A stretch of 64,000 nucleotides of DNA from Bacteroidia bacterium. Its GTDB lineage: Bacteria > Bacteroidota > Bacteroidia > B-17B0 > Aurantibacillaceae. The number at the start of each line of letters is the position of its first letter. Positions within the stretch are counted from its first letter, which is position 1. Position numbers and translations under genes: made by a program. The notes beneath the pieces were generated by a model that made no database searches, was not told the origin of the DNA, and saw only the letters and a program-made list of their open reading frames with translations. Positions 18,513 to 27,811 of the stretch are shown piece by piece. The stretch is from assembly GCA_016787705.1 (NCBI GenBank), contig JAEUTP010000008.1:434001-498000 (forward strand), read 5' to 3'.

Positions 18513-19451
18513 ATGAAGAATATATTACTGCTTGGTGCCACAGGATTTGCCGGACAAAATGTTGCAAATGTTTTAAAACAAAATGCAGTTTTTAATATAA
18601 TCGAATCTTCAAGATCAAAGGGTGTAGATCTGATAAGTTACGATCAAATGCTTGCTTTATTTAAAAATTCAAACCCCGACTATATTATCAATTGCGCAGC
18701 CCATGTTGGCAGCCTTAATTACGTAACGCAAATGGCAGCAAACGTTATTCTGGATAATTCGCGTATGCTGTTAAATATATATCAGGCAATGGCAGAGGTT
18801 TGCCCAAAAGCAGTAATAATAAATCCAATTGCTAATTGTGCTTATCCGGCAAGCGCCGACACTTTTAGTGAAGATAGCTGGATGTCAGGCCACTTGCACA
18901 GATCTGTGCTTTCTTATGGTGCTACCAAACGTTTATTATGGCACATTGGCGAAAGCTTTTTTATGCAGCACCAAATAAATTCTATTTATTTGTTTGTGCC
19001 AAATATGTACGGCCCAAACGATAGCACTGATCCAAATAAAGCGCATGCCTTAAATGCGTTGATCTCAAAATTTGTAAAAGCAGAAAAAGAAGGTAAAAAA
19101 GAAATTGAATTGTGGGGTACCGGTATCGCCATACGGGAGTGGCTTTACGCAGAAGATTTTGCAAAGATATTGGAATTGATCATTACCCAAAAGGTTACCA
19201 TTGGCCTGGATGAACCTGTTAATATTGGCCAGAATTTTGGTTTGAGTGTAAGAGAGTTAAGCAATATCATTAACCAGAATTTTAATAATAAATTCAAGAT
19301 CAACTGGGATCATTCGATGCCGGACGGCGCACCTAAAAAGGTAATGGATGACAGAAGGTTTAAAAAGGTATTTCAAAATTTTAAGTTCACCGATTTTAAT
19401 TACGGCATTGAGCAAACCATTAAATATTATAATTCAGTTTATCCTTACTAA
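18513..19451 (+). CDS. NAD-dependent sugar epimerase/reductase (SDR)
   Basis: A 312-aa extended short-chain dehydrogenase resembling GDP-fucose-synthase-type and other nucleotide-sugar epimerase/reductases. The Rossmann motif GATGFAGQN is at the N terminus and the active-site YxxxK appears as SYGATKR. I used the ATG at 18513, which places the Rossmann strand at residue 2. The upstream in-frame ATG at 18477 lies inside an inverted repeat and would add 12 non-family residues. It may supply a deoxy sugar for the GT10-like transferase, but substrate is inference. Confidence 0.8.
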   Translation: MKNILLLGATGFAGQNVANVLKQNAVFNIIESSRSKGVDLISYDQMLALFKNSNPDYIINCAAHVGSLNYVTQMAANVILDNSRMLLNIYQAMAEVCPKAVIINPIANCAYPASADTFSEDSWMSGHLHRSVLSYGATKRLLWHIGESFFMQHQINSIYLFVPNMYGPNDSTDPNKAHALNALISKFVKAEKEGKKEIELWGTGIAIREWLYAEDFAKILELIITQKVTIGLDEPVNIGQNFGLSVRELSNIINQNFNNKFKINWDHSMPDGAPKKVMDDRRFKKVFQNFKFTDFNYGIEQTIKYYNSVYPY

Positions 19452-19453
19452 TT

Positions 19454-20020
19454 ATGAAAAGCGAAGAAGGTAAAAAAGAATATGATTATTCGCAGTTAAA
19501 AAAATGCGGCAAAGACGTATTTATCAGTGAACGGGCAGAAATAAGAAGACCACAACTGGTAAGTGTTGGCAACCATGTGGCAATTGATTCGGGAGTTTAT
19601 ATTACTACCCAGGCAGAAATAGGTGACTATACGCACATCTCACCTTACATTACTGTTATTGGTGGAGCAAAAAGTAAATTAATAGTTGAAGATTTTGTGA
19701 CCATAGCTGCCGGTTCAAGAATAATTGCCGGGAGTGATAAATTTTTAGGTGATGGCTTTACAAGTGTTACTGCACCCGAAGAATATAGAGATACGGTTGA
19801 GTTTTCTACGGTTTGTTTAAAAAAATTTAGTGGCATTGGTACCAATGTGGTTATTATGCCCGGTGTAACTATTGCCGAAGGTTCTGTGATAGGCGCCTGC
19901 TCTTTGGTAACAAAAGATACCGAACCCTGGACCATTTATATGGGTGTACCGGCAAAAGCAGTTAAAAAAAGAAACAAAGAAAAAATGATAGAATACGCTA
20001 AAAAATTAGGTTACCTATAA
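19454..20020 (+). CDS. Left-handed beta-helix acyltransferase
   Basis: A 188-aa hexapeptide-repeat protein with repeated [LIV]-G-x4 turns from about 30 to 165, for example GNHVAIDSGVYIT and VVIMPGVTIAEGSVIGACSLV. It is of the type that O- or N-acetylates sugars. It starts 2 nt after the epimerase stop and abuts the next gene, so it belongs to the second operon. The acceptor is unknown. Confidence 0.82.
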   Translation: MKSEEGKKEYDYSQLKKCGKDVFISERAEIRRPQLVSVGNHVAIDSGVYITTQAEIGDYTHISPYITVIGGAKSKLIVEDFVTIAAGSRIIAGSDKFLGDGFTSVTAPEEYRDTVEFSTVCLKKFSGIGTNVVIMPGVTIAEGSVIGACSLVTKDTEPWTIYMGVPAKAVKKRNKEKMIEYAKKLGYL

Positions 20021-20896
20021 ATGTCATCCATAAAATTATCTTACATACTTACAAGCTTTAACAAACTGTCATATCTTTCTATTACCCTTCCTTTATTGAT
20101 TGAAAATAAAAAAGATGATGAAGAAATCGTAATTATTGATGGTGGGTCTACTGATGGTACAGTAGATTATTTGCAAAAATTATTCGCGGAGAAAAAGATC
20201 GACCAATTTGTTTCTGAAAAAGATTTCGGTGAGGCACATGGAATGAATAAGGCCATGTTAATTGCCAGAGGTGAATTAATAAAGATCATAACTGACGATG
20301 ATATTTACGATTACGATTGCATCAATGAATGTAAACAGTTTATGCTTGCAAATAACGGAATTGACATTTTGGGCTCTGATGGATTTGGTTTCAATATAAA
20401 TCATTCAACATATGTTTATAAGCAAATTGATTTTATAAAAGGATTCGAAATATGGAGATCAAATAAAACTCCTTTTTTATTTTGCGGTTTAAGCTTTCTT
20501 ATTCGTAAAAATTCACTGGCATATATGGGTCTATTTAATACAAATTATAAGATCGTAGATATTGAATATGCCATCCGTGTTTCATCAATGAAAACGAAAA
20601 TTGCTTTCTATACCGGTATGAGTTTTGTAAATATTGTAAATCCAAATAGCAATTCTCATAAATTTTATGAAACCATTGCAAAGGAAAGATATCAACTTGA
20701 AAAATTATATCCAACATTTAAAAACAAGATCAGCTATAAAGGCAGCGTAATTAAGTTTAAAGAAATAATTTCCAAATCCATTCTAAAAAAACCGGTAACA
20801 CAAAATGCAAAATTTGACTACAAAAACATTGTAGAAGAAAGCTTGAAAAAACTGCATGACCATAATACCGGTAAAAAATTTGCTTTCCTCACCTAA
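20021..20896 (+). CDS. GT2-family glycosyltransferase
   Basis: A 291-aa GT-A fold transferase. The nucleotide-binding motif IIDGGSTDGT is at 38-47 and the metal-binding acidic triad TDDD at 91-94. No membrane helices are apparent, so it should act at the cytoplasmic face. The start ATG directly follows the preceding stop and its last base is shared with the next start. Confidence 0.85.
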   Translation: MSSIKLSYILTSFNKLSYLSITLPLLIENKKDDEEIVIIDGGSTDGTVDYLQKLFAEKKIDQFVSEKDFGEAHGMNKAMLIARGELIKIITDDDIYDYDCINECKQFMLANNGIDILGSDGFGFNINHSTYVYKQIDFIKGFEIWRSNKTPFLFCGLSFLIRKNSLAYMGLFNTNYKIVDIEYAIRVSSMKTKIAFYTGMSFVNIVNPNSNSHKFYETIAKERYQLEKLYPTFKNKISYKGSVIKFKEIISKSILKKPVTQNAKFDYKNIVEESLKKLHDHNTGKKFAFLT

Positions 20897-22017
20897 TGAA
20901 TATACTTTTTTATACTCCATTTAATTTAAGATCAAGAGACACGGAGTCTTTAATGGAAGCATTCATTAAGCAAGGTCATAAGGTATCAGTTCTTACACAG
21001 GCTGAAGAGGGGGTATATCATGAGAATTGCAGGAAGTTGGGTGTTGATGTGTATACTCATGTACTTACAAAAAAGAATAGTTTTGTTTATTTTATTAAGC
21101 ATACACTTTATCTTATAAAGTTTTGTAAAAAAAACAAAATAGATGTTTTATATGCGCATCTTGAAACTGCAGGTTTACCGGCAGTTTTGGCGCAATATTT
21201 TATTAAGGCAAAAGTGTTTGCCTGCCGCCATGTAATAGATGAGGCATACCTCTTTAATAGTAAAAATTTTGTAATACTTACACGCATAGTTTATTTTTTT
21301 GCAAAGAACATAATTGTTGTTTCCAATCGCTGTAAACAATTTATGATGGATGTAGAAAGTGTAAGCGAAAAAAAAATAAGGGTTATTTTTTTAGCGTATA
21401 ATTTTAAGCTTTACCAAGAGCCTAATAAAGATACAGTTGCCGAAATTAAAAATAAATACCCCGCAGATATATTATTGATCGTTGCCTGCAGATTGGTAGC
21501 GCCAAAAAGAACCGAGCTGGCAATTAATGTCACCAAAAAATTAATTGAAAAAGGGATCAATGCTAAAATGATCATTCTTGGTACAGGACCGGATTTTGAA
21601 AAAATAAAGGAGTATATTGTTAACAACAATATGTCAAATTATATTTTCATGGAGGGCTTTAAACTAAACGTGATGGATTATCTTTCGGCTAGTGATATTT
21701 TAATACACCCCTCGCTCTCCGATTCAAGCTCGGTAATAATAAAGGAAGCGGGATTAAACAAAAAGGTAGTAATGGCTTGTGAAGGCATAGGTGATGTAGA
21801 TGACTATTTGGTGAACGGGCAAAACGCTATCCTTGTTTCCAAAGAAAATACCGAGCCACAAATGATAGAAGCGGTGATAGAACTAAGTAAAAATAAAGGT
21901 AAAATGGAAGCACTGGGCAATAATCTTCACGCTATAGTATCTGAAAGGTTTTCAATCAACAATATCCTCACAACTTACGATAAAATTCATAACGCTATTC
22001 AAAACAAAACTAAATGA
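20896..22017 (+). CDS. GT4-family glycosyltransferase
   Basis: A 373-aa GT-B fold protein. The C-terminal domain has the group 1 pattern: LIVACRLVAPKRTELAI, MIILGTGPDFEKI and the EX7E-type region HPSLSDSSSVIIKEAGL. It is a retaining glycosyltransferase of unknown sugar specificity. It overlaps its downstream neighbour by 4 nt. Confidence 0.84.
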   Translation: MNILFYTPFNLRSRDTESLMEAFIKQGHKVSVLTQAEEGVYHENCRKLGVDVYTHVLTKKNSFVYFIKHTLYLIKFCKKNKIDVLYAHLETAGLPAVLAQYFIKAKVFACRHVIDEAYLFNSKNFVILTRIVYFFAKNIIVVSNRCKQFMMDVESVSEKKIRVIFLAYNFKLYQEPNKDTVAEIKNKYPADILLIVACRLVAPKRTELAINVTKKLIEKGINAKMIILGTGPDFEKIKEYIVNNNMSNYIFMEGFKLNVMDYLSASDILIHPSLSDSSSVIIKEAGLNKKVVMACEGIGDVDDYLVNGQNAILVSKENTEPQMIEAVIELSKNKGKMEALGNNLHAIVSERFSINNILTTYDKIHNAIQNKTK

Positions 22018-22790
22018 GCAGCTTTAAAAATAGTATTTACCGTCTTGTTGATCTGATTACGCTAAATAAAGGTTTATCAAGAACTATAAATAATTATTCG
22101 ATTCGCTTTCCTGCAAAATGGGCAAGATATTTTGAAAACGATTATGAGAAAGAAAACGTTGCCTTCTTAACCAAAACCTGCAAACCCGGAATGACAGTTA
22201 TTGATATTGGTGCGCATTTAGGATTAATGTCGGTTATTATTGCCAAACTGGTTGGCGAAAAAGGAAAAGTATATGCCTTTGAACCTACACCCAAAACTTT
22301 TTTGATTTTAAAAAAAATAATCTCGCTTAATAATTTTAATAGTATCATTTTTCCATTTAATAAAGCCGCTTCCAATTTTACTGGTACGGTAGATTTTTTT
22401 GTGGATGAAAATGAAGGGAGTAATGCCAACAGCCTAGTGAACAGAAGCGATAAGAGCAGAATTTCGCAAAAGACAGAGGTGGATACATTGGATAACATTG
22501 TTGATAGATTAAAACTCAAAAAATTAGATCTGATCAAAATTGACGCTGAAGGCTCTGAATTGGACGTAATGAACGGCGCTAAATATATCATTGAAAAATA
22601 CAAACCAATAATTATTCTCGCCATTCATCCACCGTTAATTAAAAATAACGGACAAAGAACAGAAGATATTTTTGATCTCATCGGGTCAATTGGATATACT
22701 GTTAATTTTCGCTCTGAAATTCTTACCAAAGAAATTTTTTGCAGCAAACAGGATTTTTTTGACGTGCATTTAACGCCCGCATCAAACTAA
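22014..22790 (+). CDS. FkbM-family methyltransferase
   Basis: A 258-aa SAM-dependent methyltransferase, the second FkbM protein of the cluster. Motif I is VIDIGAHLGLMSVI, followed by VYAFEPTPKTF, and the family hallmark DLIKIDAEGSELDVMNGA is near residue 172. It is not a close copy of the one at 13459, so two positions of the glycan may be O-methylated. Overlaps neighbours by 4 nt and 1 nt. Confidence 0.83.
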   Translation: MSSFKNSIYRLVDLITLNKGLSRTINNYSIRFPAKWARYFENDYEKENVAFLTKTCKPGMTVIDIGAHLGLMSVIIAKLVGEKGKVYAFEPTPKTFLILKKIISLNNFNSIIFPFNKAASNFTGTVDFFVDENEGSNANSLVNRSDKSRISQKTEVDTLDNIVDRLKLKKLDLIKIDAEGSELDVMNGAKYIIEKYKPIIILAIHPPLIKNNGQRTEDIFDLIGSIGYTVNFRSEILTKEIFCSKQDFFDVHLTPASN

Positions 22791-23683
22791 TGAATATACT
22801 GTTCTCAATAGTAATTCCAACTTACAACAGAGCTCACCTGCTCGAAAAAACTATTGATACTGTGCTTGCTCAATCGTACACCAACTTTGAATTGCTTATT
22901 GTAGACGATGGAAGCAAAGATGATACTGAAACTGTAGTAAAAAAGATCATTAAAGAAAAAAAAGAATTTAAGATAACTTATATTCATCAAAAAAATAGTG
23001 AAAGAGCCGCAGCCAGAAATAATGGTTTAAAAAGCGCTGTAGGTAATTATGTACTTTTTTTTGACTCAGATGATACCTTATATAGAAATCATTTGGAAGT
23101 AGCCAAAGAAAGTATTCTCGAAAAAAAAATGCCGGAATTTATTCATTTACGATATGACATAAAGAATGAAATAGGGCAAATAACAAAGGAAGGGCCTATA
23201 TATCATCATTCACCAAATAAAGAACTTATTTTTGGCAATTTTTTAAGCTGCAATGGCATTTTTATTCGCAAAGATATTGCGCTGGAAAATCAATTTAATG
23301 AAGACAGGAAACTTTCTGCCATGGAAGACTGGGAACTATGGCTGCGCCTGTGTTCAAAATATCCGCTGCATTATATAAATACCATAACATCCAGTATTAT
23401 TGATCATAATGAAAGAAGTGTGGTTTTAACAAGCAAGGAGCCATTAATAGATCGCGGCAAAGCCATCATCAACTACATCACTAATAACAAAATTGTAACA
23501 GAGTATTATAAAAAAGATATCTCAAAATTTAAATCGAGCTGCCATTCTTATATTGCGCTTCATTTATCACTAACAGGAAAATATAAAAAAGAAGCTTTAA
23601 AGTATTTATTTACCGGTTTTATAGAGTGGCCGGCTTCGTTATTTCACAGAAGATCTTTTGCTATCATTAAGCACTTATTTTGA
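22790..23683 (+). CDS. GT2-family glycosyltransferase
   Basis: A 297-aa GT-A fold transferase with SIVIPTYNRAHLLEKT at the N terminus, VDDGSKDDT at 38-46 and the DxD-like FDSDD at 91-95. EDWELWLRL at about 180 is the acceptor-side motif seen in this family. The next gene's TTG start overlaps its stop. Confidence 0.86.
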   Translation: MNILFSIVIPTYNRAHLLEKTIDTVLAQSYTNFELLIVDDGSKDDTETVVKKIIKEKKEFKITYIHQKNSERAAARNNGLKSAVGNYVLFFDSDDTLYRNHLEVAKESILEKKMPEFIHLRYDIKNEIGQITKEGPIYHHSPNKELIFGNFLSCNGIFIRKDIALENQFNEDRKLSAMEDWELWLRLCSKYPLHYINTITSSIIDHNERSVVLTSKEPLIDRGKAIINYITNNKIVTEYYKKDISKFKSSCHSYIALHLSLTGKYKKEALKYLFTGFIEWPASLFHRRSFAIIKHLF

Positions 23684-24870
23684 AAAGCACTAAAAACATA
23701 CTTGTATTAACCTATTGGTCATTTTCCGATGCACTAATACAAACCTATACTCTACCCTATCTTAAGCAAATAGCGGAAGTTCTTTCAGAAGAAAGTAAAA
23801 TTTATTTGGTCACACTTGAAAAAAATAACAGCTCAGGTATAATAGAATTGGAAGGCTCTAATTTAATAAACATTCAATATCCTTATTCAGCTTTTGGTTT
23901 AGCCGCATCATTATCATGGCTCAAGAACATCTTTTCACTAAAAAACATCATCAAAAAAAATAACATTGATGTTATTCACGCCTTTTGTACACCGGCTGGT
24001 ATGATCGGTTATATTTTATCAAGGCTAAGTCACAGACCATTAATCTTAGACAGTTATGAGCCCCATTCGGAAGCCATGGTTGAAAATGGCGAATGGACAA
24101 AGAACAGCTTATCTTTTAAACTTCTATTCTACTTTGAAAAAAAACAAAGTCAAAGGGCAACTACTATCATTGGTACAACGCCGGGCATGAAGGATTATGC
24201 CTTGCGAAAATATAATGTAGCTGTTAAAGATTTTTACTTTAAACCGGCCTGTGTTGACCTGGAAATTTTTAAGCCTGATGTAAAAAAAAATATGCAATTG
24301 ATAAATGAATTGCAATTGAATAATAAGATAGTTTGCGTGTATGCGGGAAAGTTTGGCGGTATTTATTTAAAAAATGAAGTCTTTGAATTCTATAAGGCTT
24401 GTTACCAAAAATGGAACGACAATTTTGTAGCACTTATCTTAACTTCTCATCCTGAGGAAGAAATAAATAACCTGATAACACTTTACAACTTACCAAAAAC
24501 TATTTTCAGAATTATTTTTGTTCAGCACGCACAGATCCATAAATACATTGGTTTAGGCGATTTTGCAATTACTCCGGTAAAACCCGTACCAACAAAAAAA
24601 TATTGCACACCCATAAAAAATGGCGAGTACTGGGCTCTGGGCTTACCAATAGTAATAACGAAAAATATTTCTGTAGATAGCAATATTATTGATACAAATA
24701 ATACTGGATTTGTATTAAATGAACTTAACATGGCTGAATACCAGAAAGCAGTTGAAAAAATATCTGCTCTTTTAAGTGATAATACATTAACGCTAAAAAT
24801 ACGCCAGATAGCAGAAAGAGAAAGAAATTATTCTATTTCCAAAACTATTTATCGCACTATCTACTCTTAA
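23680..24870 (+). CDS. GT4-like glycosyltransferase
   Basis: A 396-aa GT-B fold protein. It has an N-terminal Rossmann region with DVIHAFCTPAGMIGYIL and a C-terminal region with VCVYAGKFGG, HAQIHKYIGLGDFAITP and a short acidic motif (KNGEYWALGLPIVI). It starts at TTG 23680 in a TTGA overlap with the GT2 stop. It ends the plus-strand run and overlaps the tail of a convergent gene by 14 nt. Confidence 0.75.
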   Translation: MKSTKNILVLTYWSFSDALIQTYTLPYLKQIAEVLSEESKIYLVTLEKNNSSGIIELEGSNLINIQYPYSAFGLAASLSWLKNIFSLKNIIKKNNIDVIHAFCTPAGMIGYILSRLSHRPLILDSYEPHSEAMVENGEWTKNSLSFKLLFYFEKKQSQRATTIIGTTPGMKDYALRKYNVAVKDFYFKPACVDLEIFKPDVKKNMQLINELQLNNKIVCVYAGKFGGIYLKNEVFEFYKACYQKWNDNFVALILTSHPEEEINNLITLYNLPKTIFRIIFVQHAQIHKYIGLGDFAITPVKPVPTKKYCTPIKNGEYWALGLPIVITKNISVDSNIIDTNNTGFVLNELNMAEYQKAVEKISALLSDNTLTLKIRQIAERERNYSISKTIYRTIYS

Positions 24871-26209
24871 AATATTCCTTATTTAGGTGGTATAAAATAA
24901 ATAATGAATTCAGGTAAAAAGGTATACAAGGTATCTTTAACCTCACTAAAGCGCCGTAATTGGCGGTAGTTAAGCCAACAGAAAAAGCGAAAAAGAGCGC
25001 AAACAAAAAAGAAAATATTAATAGGGGGTGCCCAAACAATGATTTAACGAGCACAGTTGTTTTTACTTTAAATAAAATATAAAGAGAAAAACCAAGCATA
25101 AATAAATTTTCAAGGCCTGAAATTAGCATTACGGGGTTACGCGCATCCCAGATAAATGGTCTGAAAAGTGCCATGTTAATAGCAGCCGGAATTTTAGAAG
25201 TAATACCTGCTAGTGTTGGAGCAAATTCACCAATATTATAACTGTTGGCGCCGTATTGTGAGCGAATAAGGTCTTGTTGTGTCTTAACTGCTTTTACCAA
25301 TACATTATCAAGACTATATTCGCCCAAATATTGCCCAAAAAAATGAAGACTTCCAATAACCACACCACCTGCAAATAAAAGTATCAAGGGCAAACTTAAT
25401 GTTCTTAATAAAGGATTGGAAATGGTGCGCAGTTTATAAAAATAATTCCAAATGATAGAGCCAGGAGCCAAAGCAAAAAAGATATAAGGCTTTATAAAAA
25501 GTATCATAATAGAAGACAACAAAAGCAATAGCAGATATTTAAACCGCCTATCCTTTAAGATCAGAAAATTATAAAACGCATAAGTATAAAAACCAATTGA
25601 ACTAAGTGCATAAGTATCTTTTAAAATACCCGAGCCCCAAAAAAAAACCGAGGGTACAAAAAATATGGCAATTGCAAACCCTTTTTTTAACTCAGGAAAA
25701 TGTTTGATAAATACTTCGTAAAGCTTCCATAAACCTATAAAGCTTGCACTTGATAATAACACCGTGGTAGCCACAAAACTTTTGCAGGCTAAAAGACAAA
25801 AAGGAACAGTAAGTAAAACGGTAAAAAAAGCATAGGTATCTGAAAGACTAAAATAAATATATCCATAACTTCCCATCGAATTTATGTCACGCATAGTATC
25901 AATGGCCGTTAGAGAAAACAGATCAAAAAAACGGGCAAAATCTCCATTAAGCAATACATTAATGTACGTACAGGAGGTAAAATAATAATTGGTAACATCA
26001 CCCCCTTCGGTATAATAATAAGTATAAATAAGGCATAAACAAATTCCGCCAAAAATCTTACAGGCCAGCGCCGGCAAAAAATACCTGTAGTGTTCCTTTT
26101 TTCTTTTATTGAAATTTAAACGGTAATAATTACCCGCAATTATAAAAACAATAAGTATATAAAATGGGGTTAATAACAGGTCAAATATATCTATTGGCGA
26201 GGTTTCCAT
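24857..26209 (-). CDS. Multi-pass membrane protein, Wzy-like
   Basis: A 450-aa protein with about 10-11 hydrophobic segments and a large extracytoplasmic loop around 285-345. The size, the early EGGDVTNYY motif and the location inside a glycan cluster fit a polysaccharide polymerase (Wzy/EpsG-like) or a GT-C-like transferase; Wzy proteins share almost no sequence, so this is a class-level guess. It is encoded opposite to the surrounding glycosyltransferases and its 3' end overlaps theirs. Confidence 0.55.
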   Translation of the reverse strand: METSPIDIFDLLLTPFYILIVFIIAGNYYRLNFNKRKKEHYRYFLPALACKIFGGICLCLIYTYYYTEGGDVTNYYFTSCTYINVLLNGDFARFFDLFSLTAIDTMRDINSMGSYGYIYFSLSDTYAFFTVLLTVPFCLLACKSFVATTVLLSSASFIGLWKLYEVFIKHFPELKKGFAIAIFFVPSVFFWGSGILKDTYALSSIGFYTYAFYNFLILKDRRFKYLLLLLLSSIMILFIKPYIFFALAPGSIIWNYFYKLRTISNPLLRTLSLPLILLFAGGVVIGSLHFFGQYLGEYSLDNVLVKAVKTQQDLIRSQYGANSYNIGEFAPTLAGITSKIPAAINMALFRPFIWDARNPVMLISGLENLFMLGFSLYILFKVKTTVLVKSLFGHPLLIFSFLFALFFAFSVGLTTANYGALVRLKIPCIPFYLNSLFILYHLNKEYFKSR

Positions 26210-26251
26210 TTAACAACATAAATATAGCAATTTTGAAGGGCTTATTACAAA

Positions 26252-26286
26252 TTTGCGATAAAAAGCAGTATTTTAATTTATATTTG
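26252..26286 (+). promoter_or_regulatory. Promoter of GNAT-like gene
   Basis: TTTG at 26252-26255 and an exact TATATTTG at 26279-26286 are spaced 23 bp. The start codon lies 17 nt after the -7 box. The spacing is a little long for the consensus. Confidence 0.55.
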
Positions 26287-26303
26287 TAATATCACTTTTA
26301 ATA

Positions 26304-27050
26304 ATGCAGCTTAAATTTATTACACATATAAAATACCGCCGCATATTATTTTCGGTAAATGATAATTTTTTAACAACCGATGTAAAAATGGATGCAGATA
26401 TAAACTACTGTATCCAGGTTCCCGAAAATATAAATAATGCATTGAATGAATTTTATACACTGCTGGTAGATCTTAAACAACCTTTAGATACCATTTGGGA
26501 AAACATCTATTACCGTACACGTTCTGAAATAAGTTCTTTTTTAAACAACCAACAATTTGAGCATAAAATACTTACCAATCCTTCTGATAAAGAATTAGAT
26601 GAATTTATTTCACTGTTTAATGATTTTGCAAAACATAAAAATATCCGCAAGGCCGAAATATTTCGCTTAAAAGCGTTTCTGCAAAACAAGATATTGTCTA
26701 TATCATATATTAAACAAAACAACAACTTTATTTGCATTAATTTTTATAGGCTAACCAAACAGCGCGCTGCCAATTTATCATCTTTTCACCTAAAACATTT
26801 ATACGAAAAAGATTATAGCGCTTCGTATTTTGGCAGAGCGCATAGAGTTTTGCATTGGCTGGATATAAAAGCGTTTAAAACGATGGAAGCTGATTATTAC
26901 GATTTTTGCGGCTGGTATAATGGCACTGAAGATAAAGACCTTTTAAATATCAATAAGTTTAAAGAACAGTTCACGCAAACTAAAGTAAAAGAATACAGTG
27001 GTGTTATTTACAAAAATAAATTACTTGCTACCTTAAAAAAATTAAAATGA
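26304..27050 (+). CDS. GNAT/FemAB-like acyltransferase
   Basis: A 248-aa cytoplasmic protein without membrane segments. The C-terminal half resembles FemAB/GNAT-type transferases found in glycan clusters, where residues such as ISYIKQNNNFICINFYRL form the core strands and DFCGWYNGTEDKDLLNINKFKEQF forms the family-typical ending. It probably N-acylates an amino sugar, but that is inference from context. Start overlaps nothing upstream; the next gene overlaps by 4 nt. Confidence 0.6.
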   Translation: MQLKFITHIKYRRILFSVNDNFLTTDVKMDADINYCIQVPENINNALNEFYTLLVDLKQPLDTIWENIYYRTRSEISSFLNNQQFEHKILTNPSDKELDEFISLFNDFAKHKNIRKAEIFRLKAFLQNKILSISYIKQNNNFICINFYRLTKQRAANLSSFHLKHLYEKDYSASYFGRAHRVLHWLDIKAFKTMEADYYDFCGWYNGTEDKDLLNINKFKEQFTQTKVKEYSGVIYKNKLLATLKKLK

Positions 27051-27811
27051 ACGATGGTAATTTAAATACATATAATTCCTCTAATGTTATAAATTGGTAT
27101 GTAGATCTTAACGAAATTACGAAGGTGGAGGAATTTCTTTTCGAATCCAATGCCAACATTTTGACTAATGCCACTGTTCTGGATGTTGGTATTGGCGGCG
27201 GAAGAACCACTGCTTATTTGCTCGATAAATGCGCTAATTACATTGGTATTGATTACTCTCAGGGCTTTGTAGATGTTGTAAAACAAAAATATCCAAAAGC
27301 AAATATTCAACTGGCAGATGCTCGAGATCTCATTCAATTTGAAGATAAAAAATTTAATATTGTTAATTTTTCTTTTAATGGTATAGATTATGTTGATCTT
27401 AATAATAGAAAAAAAATACTCTCCGAAATAAACAGGGTACTAAAACCAAACGGGCTTTTCTTTTTTTCCACACACAACAAAAATCACTTTACTTTCGATC
27501 GACAACCATGGACAAATAAAAACAATTCCTTTTTTACGAACTTTAAAACCTTTATTAAGCTTTTACCTTTTCTACCAAAACATGCGCGCAAAAAAAAGAA
27601 AGAAATACGTTTTAGCGATCATGCCATAATCAATGACAGTGCACACAATTATAGCTTAATGACTTTTTACACTTCTCCTCAATTTTTAAGAAAACAACTA
27701 CATACACATTCTTTTACCGATATACAACTATTTACAAAAAACGCAAAACATGCAAATGAAAATGCACTAGATGATTGGATCTTTGTGAGTTGTAAGAAGT
27801 CACTTTCCTAA
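27047..27811 (+). CDS. Class I SAM methyltransferase
   Basis: A 254-aa methyltransferase with motif I VLDVGIGGGRTTAYL at about 44-58, acidic motif II IGIDYS, and VLKPNGLFFFSTHN as the post-III strand. It is of the Methyltransf_11/25 type. It is co-transcribed with the GNAT-like gene (ATGA) and converges on the deacetylase gene with a 12-nt 3' overlap. Confidence 0.8.
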   Translation: MNDGNLNTYNSSNVINWYVDLNEITKVEEFLFESNANILTNATVLDVGIGGGRTTAYLLDKCANYIGIDYSQGFVDVVKQKYPKANIQLADARDLIQFEDKKFNIVNFSFNGIDYVDLNNRKKILSEINRVLKPNGLFFFSTHNKNHFTFDRQPWTNKNNSFFTNFKTFIKLLPFLPKHARKKKKEIRFSDHAIINDSAHNYSLMTFYTSPQFLRKQLHTHSFTDIQLFTKNAKHANENALDDWIFVSCKKSLS

